NCBI RefSeq assembly: GCF_009730915.1
Contig: NC_052488.1
Location: forward strand, 19,214,305-19,278,304
Source of the DNA: Dioscorea cayenensis subsp. rotundata
Taxonomy: Eukaryota; Streptophyta; Magnoliopsida; Dioscoreales; Dioscoreaceae
Direction: 5' to 3'
Length of the DNA: 64,000 nt
The notes under the pieces were generated by a model. That model had not been told where the DNA came from and ran no database searches. It saw nothing but the letters and a program-made list of their open reading frames with translations. The position numbers and the translations under genes are program-made. The stretch's first letter is position 1. Every line of letters starts with the position of its first letter. This document shows positions 10,785 through 24,831 of this stretch, piece after piece.

Positions 10785-11298
10785 CAGAGAGTGTGTGTTG
10801 TTTAGTATTGTCGGCTTACAAATGAAATGAAAAGAAAAGAAAAGTAAAGAAAAGCAAAGCAAAGCCCACATCAAATCACTGCGTCGTTGATTCGGAAAGC
10901 CCTTTGAAGAAGAATCAGAGCAAAAGATTTGTTAATAAAAGCCCGCCCGCCCGCCTGACCGCCCCAACCCAACTCATAACTCACAACTCACAACTCACTG
11001 ATGGGACTCATCGCACACAACCCTAATGCCTACAGCCGTAGGATATGCCTTTTTAATCTTATCTCCGCCGTACGATCACAGTCACTACTCACTCGATTAG
11101 TGCGACACGTCTTCTTGTCTTTCGTATCATAGTATTAATTATTATTGCATTGTTAGTTGCGGTTGGGATTCAATTTTAAGTGCTCATGATCTTTGTACGA
11201 TGGACGGCGGATAAGCAACGATACACCCGTTTATACTGTACCTTCCTTCTCTCGGATTTGCACTCACCTCACCCCACCCCCAAAATTGATTTTTCTTC

Positions 11299-11300
<2 letters not shown>

Positions 11301-11362
<62 letters not shown>
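11301..11362. repeat. (ATT)n microsatellite
   Basis: About 20 ATT units. The poly-Ile and poly-Leu frames across it are artefacts. Confidence 0.95.
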
Positions 11363-11363
<1 letters not shown>

Positions 11364-13861
11364 CCTTTTTTCTAATAAAAATAATTATAAAAAAAATAAT
11401 ATGAATTTTCAAATAATCTAACTATTTTTTTTCTCTATTAACACCAACTTCTTTCCATGACATGTTTGTGTTTTTACTAATGAGATATGTTTGAAATCAT
11501 GACTCATATAAAATGAGTGTATAAATGGATTGATATATTAACTCTTTGTTATATGTATGTTCTCTAACGTGGCTTGTCTATTTTGTTAAAAAAAAATTAA
11601 TAATTTTACTATTTATATCATTAATTAAACAAATTTATTTTTTTAGTTTGTAAAAAAAATATACTTGTTTGTGTGTAAATAAATGATTAAAAATAATTAA
11701 AAATTTTATAAAAGGACGCCCATCCATAAGTTGATTATTTAAATATAGTATTAATAAAACATTAAAATTTAGTGATAGCTTAATCAAGAGTTAAAAATTT
11801 TCAGTAAAAAAAGCATAGCAATTTTACCAATATTACGTTCATTTAAATTGCATAAATGGAACAGAGGATTTTTTTAGTTTCTCATATCACCAAACAATTA
11901 CAGATTATATATATATATATATATATATATAATCATTAGGTGTATAATTATCAAATTTGATTTTTAAAAATCTATAATTTTTTGTTTATATTCTAATAAA
12001 AATGACAAAATAAATAAATAATAGAAGTGAAGATGCATATCTAAATATTAATTTGAGTAATTATAAAATATAATTACTTGATTCCACGCCATCCCTCAAT
12101 AATTGAAGAGTGTATGATTCCCAATGATTCTATAATTATCATTAATTACAAATTAACCTAAATATTTGATAACTTAACAAACACATTAAATATTTAACAT
12201 GCTTCTTGAGTTGACCTTCACTATGTTAGCAACAAGATTCATAGGGAATTTTAGACATGCATATATATATATATATATATATATATTACCGGGATGAGAT
12301 AATCTAAGCTATATTTATTGTGTTTTTTATAAAGTAATAAACCATAAATCTATTAAAAAAATATAAAAACAAAATACAGTGATTAAAAAAAATATAAAAA
12401 TAAAAATAAAATACAACACATGGTAAAATAAAAACATAATAAAAAAATCCACTAAGGATGGAAGAAGAATAGAAAAAAAAAAATCAATTATGACTACTAA
12501 ACCCCCGGTCATAGAGATTTATTCTTTTACTAACAAACATCAAAAGAATTCGAAAAGAAAACTTCACAAGTTCTTTAAACTTTCATACTATTATATTAAA
12601 TTTGTGAAGACTTAATCAAGTGATGACATTTAAGTGTTTTCCATTAATCCTTCATCCTTCAAGTAATCAGTCACTAATTGCAACATTCCTAATCATATTA
12701 ATTTATTTATAAGTAATAAAAGTCATTAAGATGTCAACTTCTACAAAATTTCAGGTTATTTATATCTTGATGATATTTTATTTTTCTTTCTCAAATTGGG
12801 AAATCTAAATTTTTTATTTAATTGATTAATCATTCATGAATTTCCAACTCAAACCTCTAAGTATGTTCTATCCAAGTATGTACATCATGAAGAGTCATAT
12901 GATTTATTTTTTATATTAAATTTGTTTTTAAAAAATACAACAAACAAATATAGTTATGTAAGGTGTGGTCAATAGTAACACTACTCTTTTTTTTTTCTCT
13001 AGAAGTTCAAATTGGGTTGGCCGTGATTAGCTACTTGTTTTAATAATTTGAATCCCTTATTCATTGTATTGGACTATAATCTACCCATTCAGTTTTATTA
13101 TTGTTCTTTTCTTTTTTAATAAATATTATAAAAAACAAAGTACCAAAAACACAAGAACCAAACATTTTTATAATCATTTAATGAGAATCATCAGATCTCA
13201 TATATTATTATATATATATATATATATATAAGCAAATTTAAAATCAGAAAAAAAAAAGAAAAGAAAAGAAAAAAGAAGGTATGGAGAAGATATAATCTAA
13301 ACACAAATAATTTTCAAGACAGAATGATGAAGCCCATCAAAGAAACATGCAACTTTAGTCATCATAGTATATGATTGCAACAAGTGAATGACCCATCTCT
13401 TTGTCCCTCTCTTCCCATACAACCATTTGCCAAACTGTCTCCTAAACACACACTCCCAATTCCTTGTTATCATTTCTCATTCTGCAACCAACTCCTTATC
13501 ATAATCAAACCACATCCATAATTGATGATATTTCCTCCCATCTCTCTCAATTATACCAAAAAAAAAAAAGGACCATTCATTAATATTTACACTAATAATA
13601 ATACTCCTCAATGATGAATTTTCCAAGTAAAATTATTATTATTATTATTATTATTATTTAAAAAAGGGAGAATATAAAAATGGAGAAAATAAATAATAAA
13701 GGGAGAAATGGAGGAAAAGGCTTTTGAAGAAGATGGTGGGTGTTATGTGGGAAAAAGAAAGCAATGAAAGCCATGATTGCTCGCTTGTTTTCCCACACAA
13801 AATCCCTGCTTTTTATGGTGCAATAATTTGTTTAATAATTCCTGCTTCCCTTTTTGTGGGT

Positions 13862-13867
13862 CACGTG
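13862..13867. promoter_or_regulatory. G-box CACGTG upstream of the HD-Zip II gene
   Basis: A perfect palindromic CACGTG lies about 120 bp upstream of the TATA box. It is the binding site of bHLH (PIF) and bZIP factors. PIF control of HD-Zip II genes in shade is established in Arabidopsis; its use here is inference. Confidence 0.5.
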
Positions 13868-13985
13868 TGTTTTGTCAACCCGGGCCTGCCTTGTCGGTCA
13901 AACCCGGATCCGAATTACAAACTGGGACCCACACTCGACCTCCTTCTTTCTTTTTTCTCTCTAAAATACCCCTGGTTTCTCTTCT

Positions 13986-13993
13986 CTATAAAA
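13986..13993 (+). promoter_or_regulatory. TATA box of the HD-Zip II gene
   Basis: CTATAAAA lies about 115 bp before the ATG, which would give a 5' leader of roughly 80-90 bases that includes a (GAA)n run just before the start codon. Confidence 0.6.
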
Positions 13994-14105
13994 TCCATAA
14001 CCGGCCCCTCATTTGGAATTCCATCTTTTCTTTTTTTGGGGCTTCTGTTTATCTTTGTGCTTTCAGTTTTCTTTTTCTTTGGAGTTGAAGAAGAAGAAGA
14101 AGAAG

Positions 14106-15212
14106 ATGGAGTTAGGGTTGAGTTTAAGACTTGGTGCGGCGGCGGTGATGGTGGAGGATACGGAGGAGTGTTCTGGTGATCCGCCGGTGCAGCTTGATCT
14201 CCTTCCTAGAGAACCTGTTCATCGTCTTCAGTGTTCTTCTTCTTCGCTTGCCCTTTGTTGGCATCCTGATAATGGTTAGGGTTTCTCTGTTTTCTTTTTT
14301 ATTATTATTATTATTATTATTGGAAAAAAAAAAAGAAAGAGGGAATTGCAATTAACCCCTCGTGATTTGTTTAAAATACAGTGAGAAACATCGAGGCATC
14401 TACTAGAGGTTTTGACGTGAACTGCATGCCATCAACGGAGACTGATAACGAGGCGGCGCCGCCACCACCGTCCCCTAACAATAGTTCTGGCTCCCCTCTC
14501 CCTCTTGACCGCGCCTGGTCCCGTGCTAGTGATGAAGATGAGAATAATCTCTCCAGGAAAAAACTTAGACTCTCCAAAGATCAATCCGCCTTCCTTGAAG
14601 AAAGCTTCAAAGAACACAACACTCTCAACCCTGTATGCTGATTTCTTCATCTCCTTTCCAAATCCAAATCAACAAAACTATGCTCAAAATCTCATCTTTC
14701 TTCTTTCTTCTTTCTTGTCAGAAACAAAAGCTAGCTCTTGCCAAACAATTGAATCTCAGACCAAGACAAGTTGAGGTCTGGTTTCAGAACAGAAGAGCAA
14801 GGTATCATCTTTTTTTTTGTTCTAATACTGTCAATCAAATCAACTCAAAAACATGATTTTTATTCTGTTTAACTTTGTATATATAACTTTGTGATTCAGA
14901 ACAAAGCTTAAGCAAACGGAAGTGGACTGTGAGTACTTGAAACGTTGCTGTGAAACTTTGACTGAAGAGAACCGGAGACTGCACAAGGAGCTCACCGAGC
15001 TGCGAGCGCTCAAGGCCACAGCGGCGCATCCTCTGCTCTCGCACCTCCCGGCGACCACGCTCTCGATGTGCCCGTCTTGTGAGCGCGTGTCGTCGTCTTC
15101 GTCGAGCGCGGCCGCCGGGAAGCCTGGTACTACGGCGGCGCCGTTCTCTTCGGCTTTCCTCTCTAGGCCTCGGTTTTTCCCTTTTGCTCCTCATCCTTCT
15201 GCTGCTTCCTAA
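14106..15212 (+). CDS. Class II HD-Zip homeodomain-leucine zipper transcription factor
   Basis: Four exons: 14106-14274, 14382-14632, 14722-14801, 14900-15212. All introns are GT-AG, and the joined frame is open for 270 residues. The N-terminus [10 protein letters not shown] carries an LxLxL EAR repression motif. The homeodomain spans about 114-170, with helix 3 [11 protein letters not shown] split by the third intron. A leucine zipper follows with heptad leucines at 180, 187, 194 and 201. The CPSCE redox motif (224-228) just after the zipper is diagnostic of class II. HD-Zip II proteins are nuclear dimeric repressors that bind CAATNATTG sites and act in shade, auxin and leaf-polarity responses. 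Length and layout fit the HAT22/HAT9-like branch, but the paralogue cannot be fixed. Exon 4 is GC-rich compared with its surroundings. Confidence 0.95.
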
Positions 15213-16144
15213 GGTTTCCCCTCTCTTGAGGACTTTTTTTGTAAATATTTCCCTTTTCTAGGGAGTTTATCTTATTTATTTTTGGGGGGTTTTCTTGGTT
15301 TTCCCAATGGAGGGGGTGAGTTGTAATTTTTTGGTTTCTTTTTTAGTGAAAAAACAAAAAAGTATTACAGCCTTGTAAGAGGACTTGTTGTTTTGAGGGT
15401 GGTAACAGTAATATGATAACTTCTTGAGGACTTATTTGATTTGTTGTTTTATTTTTTGTTTCCCTTTAATGGCCTGTTGGATTGATGCATATAATTCCCG
15501 ACAATTGGAAGGGGTGAAACGACAAATATTATTCCCCTCATATTATTTATTTTGCGTGTCTTTGGTTTCTTTGTAAAAAAGGGAAGAAAAAAAAAAAAAC
15601 TTCTTTGGAGTAAAAAGTAATATGGTAACTTCTTGTGTAGTAGTTTAATTAGTTGCTTGTTTATGGTTTTCTGTCCAGTTAGAAATACTGGACTTATAAT
15701 TCCTGACAATCTGAGGTTTAAGCCACAAATATGTTTTTTTTTTTTTTAACGAGGATCCATCTGTAAATATCTTCCTTTTTATGCACTTATTAACCTTAAA
15801 AAATACAGTGGATTTCAAAAATTATTAAAATTAAAAAAATAAGTATTACAAGGGATAAGAAGTAATGAGGGTTGAGGACTTGTTTGATTGATTGTTTTTA
15901 GTTTAGTTTTTCTTTGTCTGGTTGGAGAGAGTTGCAGATAATTCCTGACAATTGTAGGGGTGTAAACGACAAAATGGTGGCTTGGGAAGAATGTGAAGGG
16001 TTTGTTCATGTTAGAGAGAAGGACACTTGTTTGAATAAGGCTGCATTTTGCATGTCACTCTGTTGCTTTTATTTAAGTCTTTGTGATTGTTATAGTCCTG
16101 AATTGACTAGTCAATGTGGTCAATCCCAATTACTCTTTCATTAA
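15213..16144 (+). repeat. Three-copy diverged tandem repeat covering the HD-Zip 3' UTR and downstream DNA
   Basis: The core ATAATTCC(C/T)GACAAT followed by GGGGTG.AACGACAAA-like sequence recurs at about 15491, 15696 and 15938, a spacing of 205 and 242 bp. Flanking blocks AGTATTACA, GAGGACTTGTTTG and GTAAATAT.TTCC also recur, the last one inside the probable 3' UTR (15241 and 15763). No coding sequence is supported here. Confidence 0.6.
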
Positions 16145-16329
16145 TTAATGTTTTTAATGATCAAAACCCAGGATGTTTAAACTTGTCAATACTAGAAATT
16201 CATGTAATTAAAGTCAAGGATGAGAAAAATAACGTCCATAATTGAGAGTTTCAACATTGGGGTGCATTCTCATTAATTTGAGTAGTGGAAAAAACATGGT
16301 TGTTAAATTTTGACTACTTTACTCTTTTT

Positions 16330-16390
<61 letters not shown>

Positions 16391-17229
16391 TTTTATGTGG
16401 ATAAGTGAAAATAAACATTTTATTTAGATTTCAGTCATGTATAGAAATCAAATACTTTAATCATTTAGCTATTATAACAATCTAGTTATCTTTTATATGA
16501 GTCAAATATTTTAACCGTTCGGTTATTGCAATGGTAACTAGCAATATATATATTAATAAATAGGACAAACAGATATACAATCAGAGACACACGCAAACAA
16601 AGTAATGATGGTCCATCTATAAACCTCATCTAACCGATATAGAGATTGGATTGTAAACTTACATCTACAGCCAAAGGCATGTGATACCATTGTATTCATC
16701 ATATTTTAAATTTGAACAATGAATGTCTACACCAACTAAATTTTTTATAGTGGGGCCGCTAAACTAGAGGCCCTAGTTAGCAATAGATTTTTGAACATAT
16801 AACCGTATTATTATTATTTTTTATTTTTTTTGGTAAATATGAGTAAATAAATAGAATCAAAAGTACATCAATTTTTGTGATCTCTTGTGTGGGATATGGT
16901 CAAAGGTGAGAATGAGAAAGGAAGGAGTCATGGAAGGGTGTCAATAAGAGTGGAACCCTCTGAAATATCATCACAAGATTGTCCATCATTTCTCCTCTCA
17001 TTACTTTTGAAAACTCATTTTCCTTCACCTTCTTGCAATTATTATCACTTGTTCTATTTCATAATTTGTGACCTTTGATTATGACTATGAAAAAAGCCAT
17101 TATTTTCTTCATAACCCGGTGGACCCGGCACCCGGTCTCATCATCGTTTCACATATCCGGTTCCAAGTTAAATTTTATTTATATATTTTATAAAAATAAA
17201 CAATTCTTAATATATCATGTACACATAAA

Positions 17230-17262
<33 letters not shown>

Positions 17263-18268
17263 CAAAAATCTATGTTGACAACCAAGGTGCGTGAGACTCA
17301 TTCTTGACATAACTTCGGTTCTAATATTAATTTTTGAGATAAAATTATGTTTGATTTTTTTTTAAATAACAACATCCCTTTAAAATAAATTTTAAAATAA
17401 CAAAGAATAACTCTAATTAAATTGCCTGATAAGAAAAAAGTTTAACATAAAATTATAATTTAAACAAAAAAATATAATATTTTTAATACAGTCTGAAATC
17501 ATATATAATAGAATCAAGTCTAAATCTTTGCTACGTGTCAACAACCCTTTTTCCAGTCAGTTATTATTTTTTCATGGGTAAACTTTACCAACAATTACAT
17601 CTTCAACCTATTTTAATATTAATTTCATAGAAGTACAGAATATATATATATATTGAGTTGTTAGACAATTTATATATATAGACAAATTTATCTCTTATCT
17701 TGTAAATATAATAAATTTAAAATGGACGAGTTTCCTCATACGACACATTAGAAAAGAATATATTCTATATCTTTGCTTAATAGAGTTATAAGGCTTATCT
17801 AAGCAATCAGGATTGTATTACAGGGTGACACTAGTGCTAGAGATCAGATTCCATCTCTAAACCTAACACTTCTTATATTATTATTAATTAGTAACATATT
17901 CCAAGTAGAACATACTTAAACAAAAGTATATTCTATCATAGAATCCAATCACTGAAACCCTTATTCCCACAACCACAAACCAGATCATGAAATATCAAGT
18001 AACTTAATTAAATTTGAGTTCTAACTCTCTTTCCATCTTTGTCAAATACATATATATATATATATATATATTTGAGCAGAAGAAGAAACAGTTCAAAGGC
18101 ATGAAACATTAGGTGTTCATTGAGGTGACACCCAATGTGTAAAATAACATAATCTAATGCACTAATCATGGAGATATATAAACAAATACCGACCATGAGG
18201 TACATGTCCTCCTCAAACATCACATTCATGTCAATGAGATAAGTGCCAATGAAGCTCTTGTGATATTG

Positions 18269-18307
<39 letters not shown>

Positions 18308-20077
18308 AGTGCTAATTATATTGAACTTAAAGTAAGGTCTTGTTTATTGGATGAGATAATAATATGCATCAAAGACTTAGAGATGTATGCCTTTTAAGTG
18401 CTTATGAAGGAAGGATAGAACGGAAGAGCTTTTAGAGGAGCAAGTGGGAAAAAAAAAGGAAAAACAAATAAAGAAGAAGAGAATTAGAAGAGTTCCATTC
18501 TCTAAACGCAAGAGGCAATGATTGGAATTGGAGAATTTAACAACAAATTAATTAATTTTAAATGAAAAGAAAGGCCATTTGACTTGTATTTTTTTAAGTG
18601 GTTTCTTTCTCTATCTTTGTAAGAGTGTTATGTTAACAAAGAGAAGTAAGAGAAGGTGGTCACCTCACTGTCTCACTTATCTTTCTTTTTATTTTATTTA
18701 TTTATTTGTCTTTGACTTGAGTTGATTTGATTTGATTTTTACCCAACCTCTTTGTAATTGGATGGTCTACGGCCACCAAGAAATTTCATTTGAGATGAAA
18801 ATTTTTGAGTGTTTTGGAAACTTCATTTGTGGAATGAAATGGTGGAGGATTAGAACTTTTATAATTAGATTTTCACCTGCCTTTTGTTTTTATTAATTTG
18901 TTTATTATCTCAACATTTGAATTTTTACTTAACCACTCTTATCATGATGTCTATACCCTATGAAAGTTGGAATATGTAACTTATTAACCTTGTTGTTTAA
19001 ATTAGTGCCACTAAAAAAATTATTAAGTATTTAATTATAGATCTTTTTCTTCTCTTCACAATATTTTCTTCAATGTTAACATCATAACATTTAAAAATAA
19101 AATTAAAAATTATGATTTATTACTGATCGGTCTAGTTAGATAAAATCAATCATACTAGTTAACTTTTAGAAAAAAATTGTCATTTAATATAGTTTAATTA
19201 AAAAAATTAGCAAAAACATACAAATCAAAGAACTCGGTGAGCTTCTTCTTATTATTATTATTTTAACAAAGACGATAAATGACATCTTATTAAAAAATTA
19301 TCAAATTAAAAATATATAAATATAGTGGTACATCAATTTTAGTGGTTTATTGATCAATTAAAAATTTATTAATCTGATCCAGCATCACATGTTTATCGAT
19401 CTTTGCATCTTCTACTACCAATAATATTATGTTTTTATTTTTGAAGGGCTAATTATATTGAGACTTGAAAGCCGACAAATAATATGTGAAGACAAATGCT
19501 TTAGTACTAAAGAAGATAAACTTGAAATAAATGATGAAAACTTAGTTGGAAGTTGATAATGAAAGGAAGATGCCAAGAGTATAGTAAGAGGCAAGCAAAG
19601 GTGATGATGTTTGGGAGGGGGGGCCAAAGAGAAACCCTAGGGAAAGCATAAGAATTATGGAATCACACATGTTGAGCAGTAAAGTGTCATTCATTAGATA
19701 GAGGAGAAATAATTGAAGCCATGCATGCTTTAATCATATGGAGACAGTGTAAAAGAAGCTAGTACAACTACAGCAAACTATTTGGACCATATCATATATG
19801 TATATTATTAATTATTATTACTGTTATTATTATTATTGATAAATTGTATATAAATATAAATGAGAAAGACACGCATGGAAATGCTTTAGGATCAAATAAT
19901 GGAAGGTGACCACCTAAAGGCCGACCACTTTAAGGAGCCTAAAGATTGCATCTGCATGCATGCTAGGTACCCTCTCATTCAAATCACTCAATCTCATCAA
20001 ACTTCTCTCAGTTGTTTCTTTTTGACTCGTCAGTCCCATGCATGCATCTATTTATGATTAATATATCCCTTACTTAC

Positions 20078-20113
<36 letters not shown>

Positions 20114-20274
20114 TTGGATTCGGAGTTAATGATCGAGGTTAAAGTAAAATTGATTTAACAAACTGAATCAACTTAATTCAGTATGTTCAGGTTTTATAAA
20201 TTTTATATTTTAGAATACTGGATATTTCTAATTCATTCTATAAATATATCATGTGCTTTATTATTACTTTTTGT

Positions 20275-20325
<51 letters not shown>

Positions 20326-23264
20326 TAATAACTATCTGTAAAATAAACTTTTAATTTAACTCTCCAACTAGATTATAGTTTTTATGTTTTATCTTTAAAA
20401 ATCATTAGCTTAAATACATAAAAGTTATTTTGAGAATAATTTCATATTTATATTAAACTGATTCTCAATATTAGCCATATTTAACTTTATTTTAATTTCA
20501 TCCAGATTTCTTGTATAAATACTCTAATTTATTTAGAAAATAAATTCTATTTTTTAAATTTTTTTTAATAATATAGGTAAATCATCACATACACACAATT
20601 TATTTATATCTTATTATACATATAAAAATAGTCAAATTTCCGCATAAAAATTAAATACCATAACAACTTAACACTGTGTTAGTAAATTTTTATTTAAATT
20701 TTCATTCGAGAAAAATCATAAATGTAGTACCCTTCCAAGTATATTTTTCATGTGAGGACCATCAAATTTTGTACTGTTTTATCAATAAATTGTTTATATA
20801 CAATAAATGCAAGTTTTAATTAAAAAAAAGTATAAATAAATAAATAAATATAGAAAAGTATATATAATAATTATGAACTCAAGTGATAAATTTGGAGGTA
20901 TATGGGAACAATAATAAGAAGCAAAAGCACAAAGAGAGAGAAAGGGAAGGTGAAACTTAATTTTGTCGTTGGTTTCGAGGAAACAAAGTAAGTCAGGTCA
21001 GGGGTGTGGGTGGACCCGCAATCATGATCACTCCCGGTCTATATTGTGGTCCTCTCACCGCCATGCCGTAATTATACCGCTCTGATTGCCATGGTCCCCA
21101 TTCCCTCTTATGTCATTCTTCACGTATTTTCACCATCGGTGACTGCAACCCTTCAACTACGATCCCTTTGTTTCCCATCTGTCGGTCAGCAGCCATGAGC
21201 GCATCTGGGCCCCCACCATCGCGCGTGATCCACATGCCCTTCAACCCATCATTATGCGCCACGTCAGCCTGATCCTTATGTGGGGTCCACTTTTATGGGC
21301 CCCACCAACCCCACATACACACACAGCCACCTTCTTTTATTAGCTGCCTTTGTCCTCACGCTATATATACCTCATCACTAATCATTTTTTTCAAATTTTG
21401 ATATTTTTTTTTTATATTACTCAATAGGTTGCTTTTTTACTTATCACATTTTTTTAATTTGTACCAATTAAAAAAATTAATTAAAATTAATTAATTACTA
21501 ATATTTTATAAAAATTTTTATTATTTTTTAAAATTATCTTTATTTAAACCTCATCTCACCAGTGGAGTATATAATTTAATGTTTAGTTGATTATGATTTA
21601 TTAAAAATTGTATAAGTGCATTATATTAAAGGGTAAATTTGAAAAATTTTATTTAATGTTACATACAATTTCTAATGTGACAAATAAAAAAAACAAAAAA
21701 AAGCTCTAAAACATAACAACTAAAAAAGAACGGAAAGAATATTATTTTGAAAAATATGCTTTTAGTTATTTATTTGATATTTTAATTAATTATGTATACT
21801 TTTTAAAATAAAAAAAATTAGTTTTTTTATCAACTCAATCAATTATTTAAAAATGACATGAAAAATATTGAAAAAAAGTAAACATACGATAAACTTCTAA
21901 TAGTCAACTATTTTTTGATTTATTAATACCAAAGTTTTATGTATATATATATATATGTATGTATGGTAAGATCATAAGTATGAAGATGCTTACTATAATT
22001 AAAAAACTCTGTATTTTTAATAGATAAGTTGTTTTTATTTGTTAAAAAAATATCTCATGATTTTCATCATAAAATAATTTTAGAGGAGATTATAAAATAA
22101 AATAAAATTTAAAAAAAGGAACAGTTTGATAGACAGCATGATAATTATAGCATGGATGAATAGTGGACAACGTGAAGAAACAGCATGAGAATGGTAGTTC
22201 TCTTCTCCCCATGCATTCCCAAACTCCATTAAATAAAGGTCAGACAAAAATTCAAACACATGATTCAACATTCATGCTGCCTTATTTTGATCATTAGATG
22301 ATTAATACGTACATCTTTTAAATTAAATATGAAGTATGCACATTTTGAAAGCCCGAATGCTTAATTAAAAGAAACAATTGAAAAGGTTTTTGTTACTCTT
22401 TATAACTCCTTAACATCGAAGCTAATACCTACCCTATATCTATTTTCTTATTTTATTTTTAAATAAAATAAATAAATCACAATATTATTAAAATTAAAAA
22501 TATGTATAACTTATATACAAAAAGAATACATAAAAACTAAGATGAATCCAGCTAGACGTGTGTAAAAACTAATTTGATTAAAATAATTATATGACACTTA
22601 GAGAAAGATATTCTCATGAATATATATGTTTTTTTTTATGATAGAAAATTTTATGAGAATATAGAATCCATCTAACATTTTTATAATTTGAATATTTTTT
22701 TTTAAAAATAAAGTTATGAAAAAAAGATGGCTTTGGTTTTGTGGTTATTTTCAAAAGTTTAATTTGAGATGTTAACATCATTTCATATCATAAATTAAAG
22801 GCAATTCATGATCAATCATCGCATGACTAGGAATGTCTAACAATAGTTATATGATCTTTGTGATAACGAGTTTATAAAAGAAAGCAATAGTTGAAAATAT
22901 TAAGAAATATATAAAAGAAACCAAAAAGGAAACCACTTCTAAAATACAACAACAAATGAACTTCTCTTTAGAGGAGAGTATAAAAAGGATTAGTAACCAA
23001 TGACATCAAAACAAGAATAGATAAGGAAAAAAATAAAAAAATATTTTAAAAAAGAATTGATTCTAAGCTTATCACATAGATTGGGAAGTCCTTCTCTTTC
23101 TCATAAGGTGGTGTCTTTTCTCTCTTTTTCTTAGTCTAAAGTCATATAACACTTGTTATCCAAAGCCTAATAGAGACAATAATATGATGAGTTTGATGGG
23201 AGTGACATCTCACACAAAGAGTTCCATAAATCACGCAATCAAGTGGACATATTATTAAGAAAAA

Positions 23265-23303
<39 letters not shown>

Positions 23304-24831
23304 CATAATCAATTAAAGCACACCCCTCTGACTTGTTGCAAATGAAGTATATGTGCACTTACTTTCATTATATTCTTCTTTAATTGAATTGGACCTAACA
23401 TTGCATCAACTCTTATGTGATGTATATTTCTTCTTATGAACTTGTTTTATTTATCTTAATAATTAGTTATTAAGATGGTTGGATTGTGTGGTAGGAGAGA
23501 AAAGAGATTAAAGAGATATTATACTAATGTTAGCTTATAAAGTATTTGAAATAGATTGGCACGTGGTCGGCCATTGTTAAGTTGCTTGCTTATCATCTCT
23601 TTGATTCTTTGATCCATATAATTGATTTTTAAAAAGAAAAGAAGACATTAAGTATCAATATATAATTGCTTATCTATCTTTTGATCATAATGCCAATTCT
23701 TAGTTTAATTGCATGCATTATCATTGTTAATAATATTTGAATAATTTTGTATATATTAAGCAGTTTTAACCCCAAAAAATATATATTTTTAAAATGTTAT
23801 CTTATATCATGACTTCTTAGAAAGCGTCCTTAATTAATTAGCCACTTCATAACCAAATCAATCAATCGAAATCAGTGATTAATTAGCACAAAGCTTAGTT
23901 GATATTTGTAGTTAATTAGAGCTTTCACATAAAAGAGAAGAAGTATAGAAATGTCACCATAAAATAACCAGGCACTCAAAGTCCATTATGGATGTATTAA
24001 TGGTCTAGATGAATTAGTCTTGAGTCATATCCATGCTTATCATCATTTATTTGATCAACATAATTGGTTTGAAAGGCATAAAGTATCCATTTAATTATCA
24101 TTTCCCCACCAAATCATAAATATATACATGAGATTAATCATTTTCTTTCCATAGTTTTAATTTCTTTAAATTAATTTAATCTAGTGATATATATATCTTT
24201 TACTTAAAAACCATAACTTCTAAGATAGAGTCATCATTTACTTTACAACCAAATCACTCATTTACACAAAACTTAATTTAATGGATATCTAGCTGTTATT
24301 AAGTAGAGCTTTATTTAACACACTAAAAAAAAAGAAAAAAAATGGTGAAATTAACATCACCAAATGAAAAACACAAGACTGTCAAAAGTCTAAGCGTGTA
24401 ATTAATGTCATGGCCTTGATGAACAAGTCTTGGTTGATTTCATGTCTATGTTTTTTTACTACCCCATTATAACCATGAAAGTTGGTGAATTAATGCTTGA
24501 CCATCTTTAATAAAAATTAATGCATGATCATTTCATAGACTTGTTCCATGGGATACGTCCTGAAATAAAATATTATACATATCTTTGTCTAGACTAGTGT
24601 ATCATGAATGCCATATCTAATACTTGTAGTAGTGGATGTGGGAAGTTTGACTTATTTTATCTCTAATAGTAATAATGGATATCCATTAGATTATGAACTC
24701 TAATAGACCACCTGGTTGATAAGTGGTAGTGCTGACTAAATCCAACCTTTTTCAAATGTGACACACCACTTTTTCAAGTGTGACACCACTCCACACGCAC
24801 AACTCTTATTATTCGTTTTACATCGGAGTCA
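16145..24831. other. Gene desert, AT-rich
   Basis: About 8.7 kb without a supportable gene. It contains long (AT)n tracts, an (AAT)n tract at 23267-23302 and many short incidental frames. The one compositional anomaly is 20990-21370, a GC-richer island with GGGCCCCAC (about 21297-21305), CCACGTCAG (about 21259-21267) and several CCCACC stretches. It looks like a promoter, but neither side shows coding sequence. The ORF on the minus strand near 19427-19627 resembles no known family. Confidence 0.6.
16333..16386. repeat. (AT)n microsatellite
   Basis: About 54 bp of uninterrupted AT. Further long AT tracts lie at 20281-20321 and 33757-33797. Confidence 0.95.

Larger units (their letters stand above)
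9202..13985. other. Intergenic DNA with two GC-richer islands and long microsatellites
   Basis: No gene is supported. 9290-9500 and 9655-9780 are GC-richer and include GGGCCCCAC (TCP-type GGNCCCAC motif) near 9389. 10730-11290 holds a (GA)n tract and a CCCGCCCGCCCGCC stretch and looks like a promoter or 5' leader, but no coding exon follows. The rest is AT-rich filler with (AT)n near 11908, 12258 and 13209. 13340-13985 is the upstream region of the HD-Zip gene. Confidence 0.55.

Noticed and set aside
11193-11404. Poly-Leu and poly-Ile frames
   Set aside because: These are artefacts of the (ATT)n tract.
13724-14179. 151-codon plus-strand frame upstream of the HD-Zip gene
   Set aside because: It crosses the G-box, TATA box and 5' leader and runs out of frame into exon 1; no homology recognised.
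16333-20321. Regularly spaced AT tracts considered as an array of the CRISPR type
   Set aside because: They are simple dinucleotide repeats without unique spacers, and the genome is a plant's.
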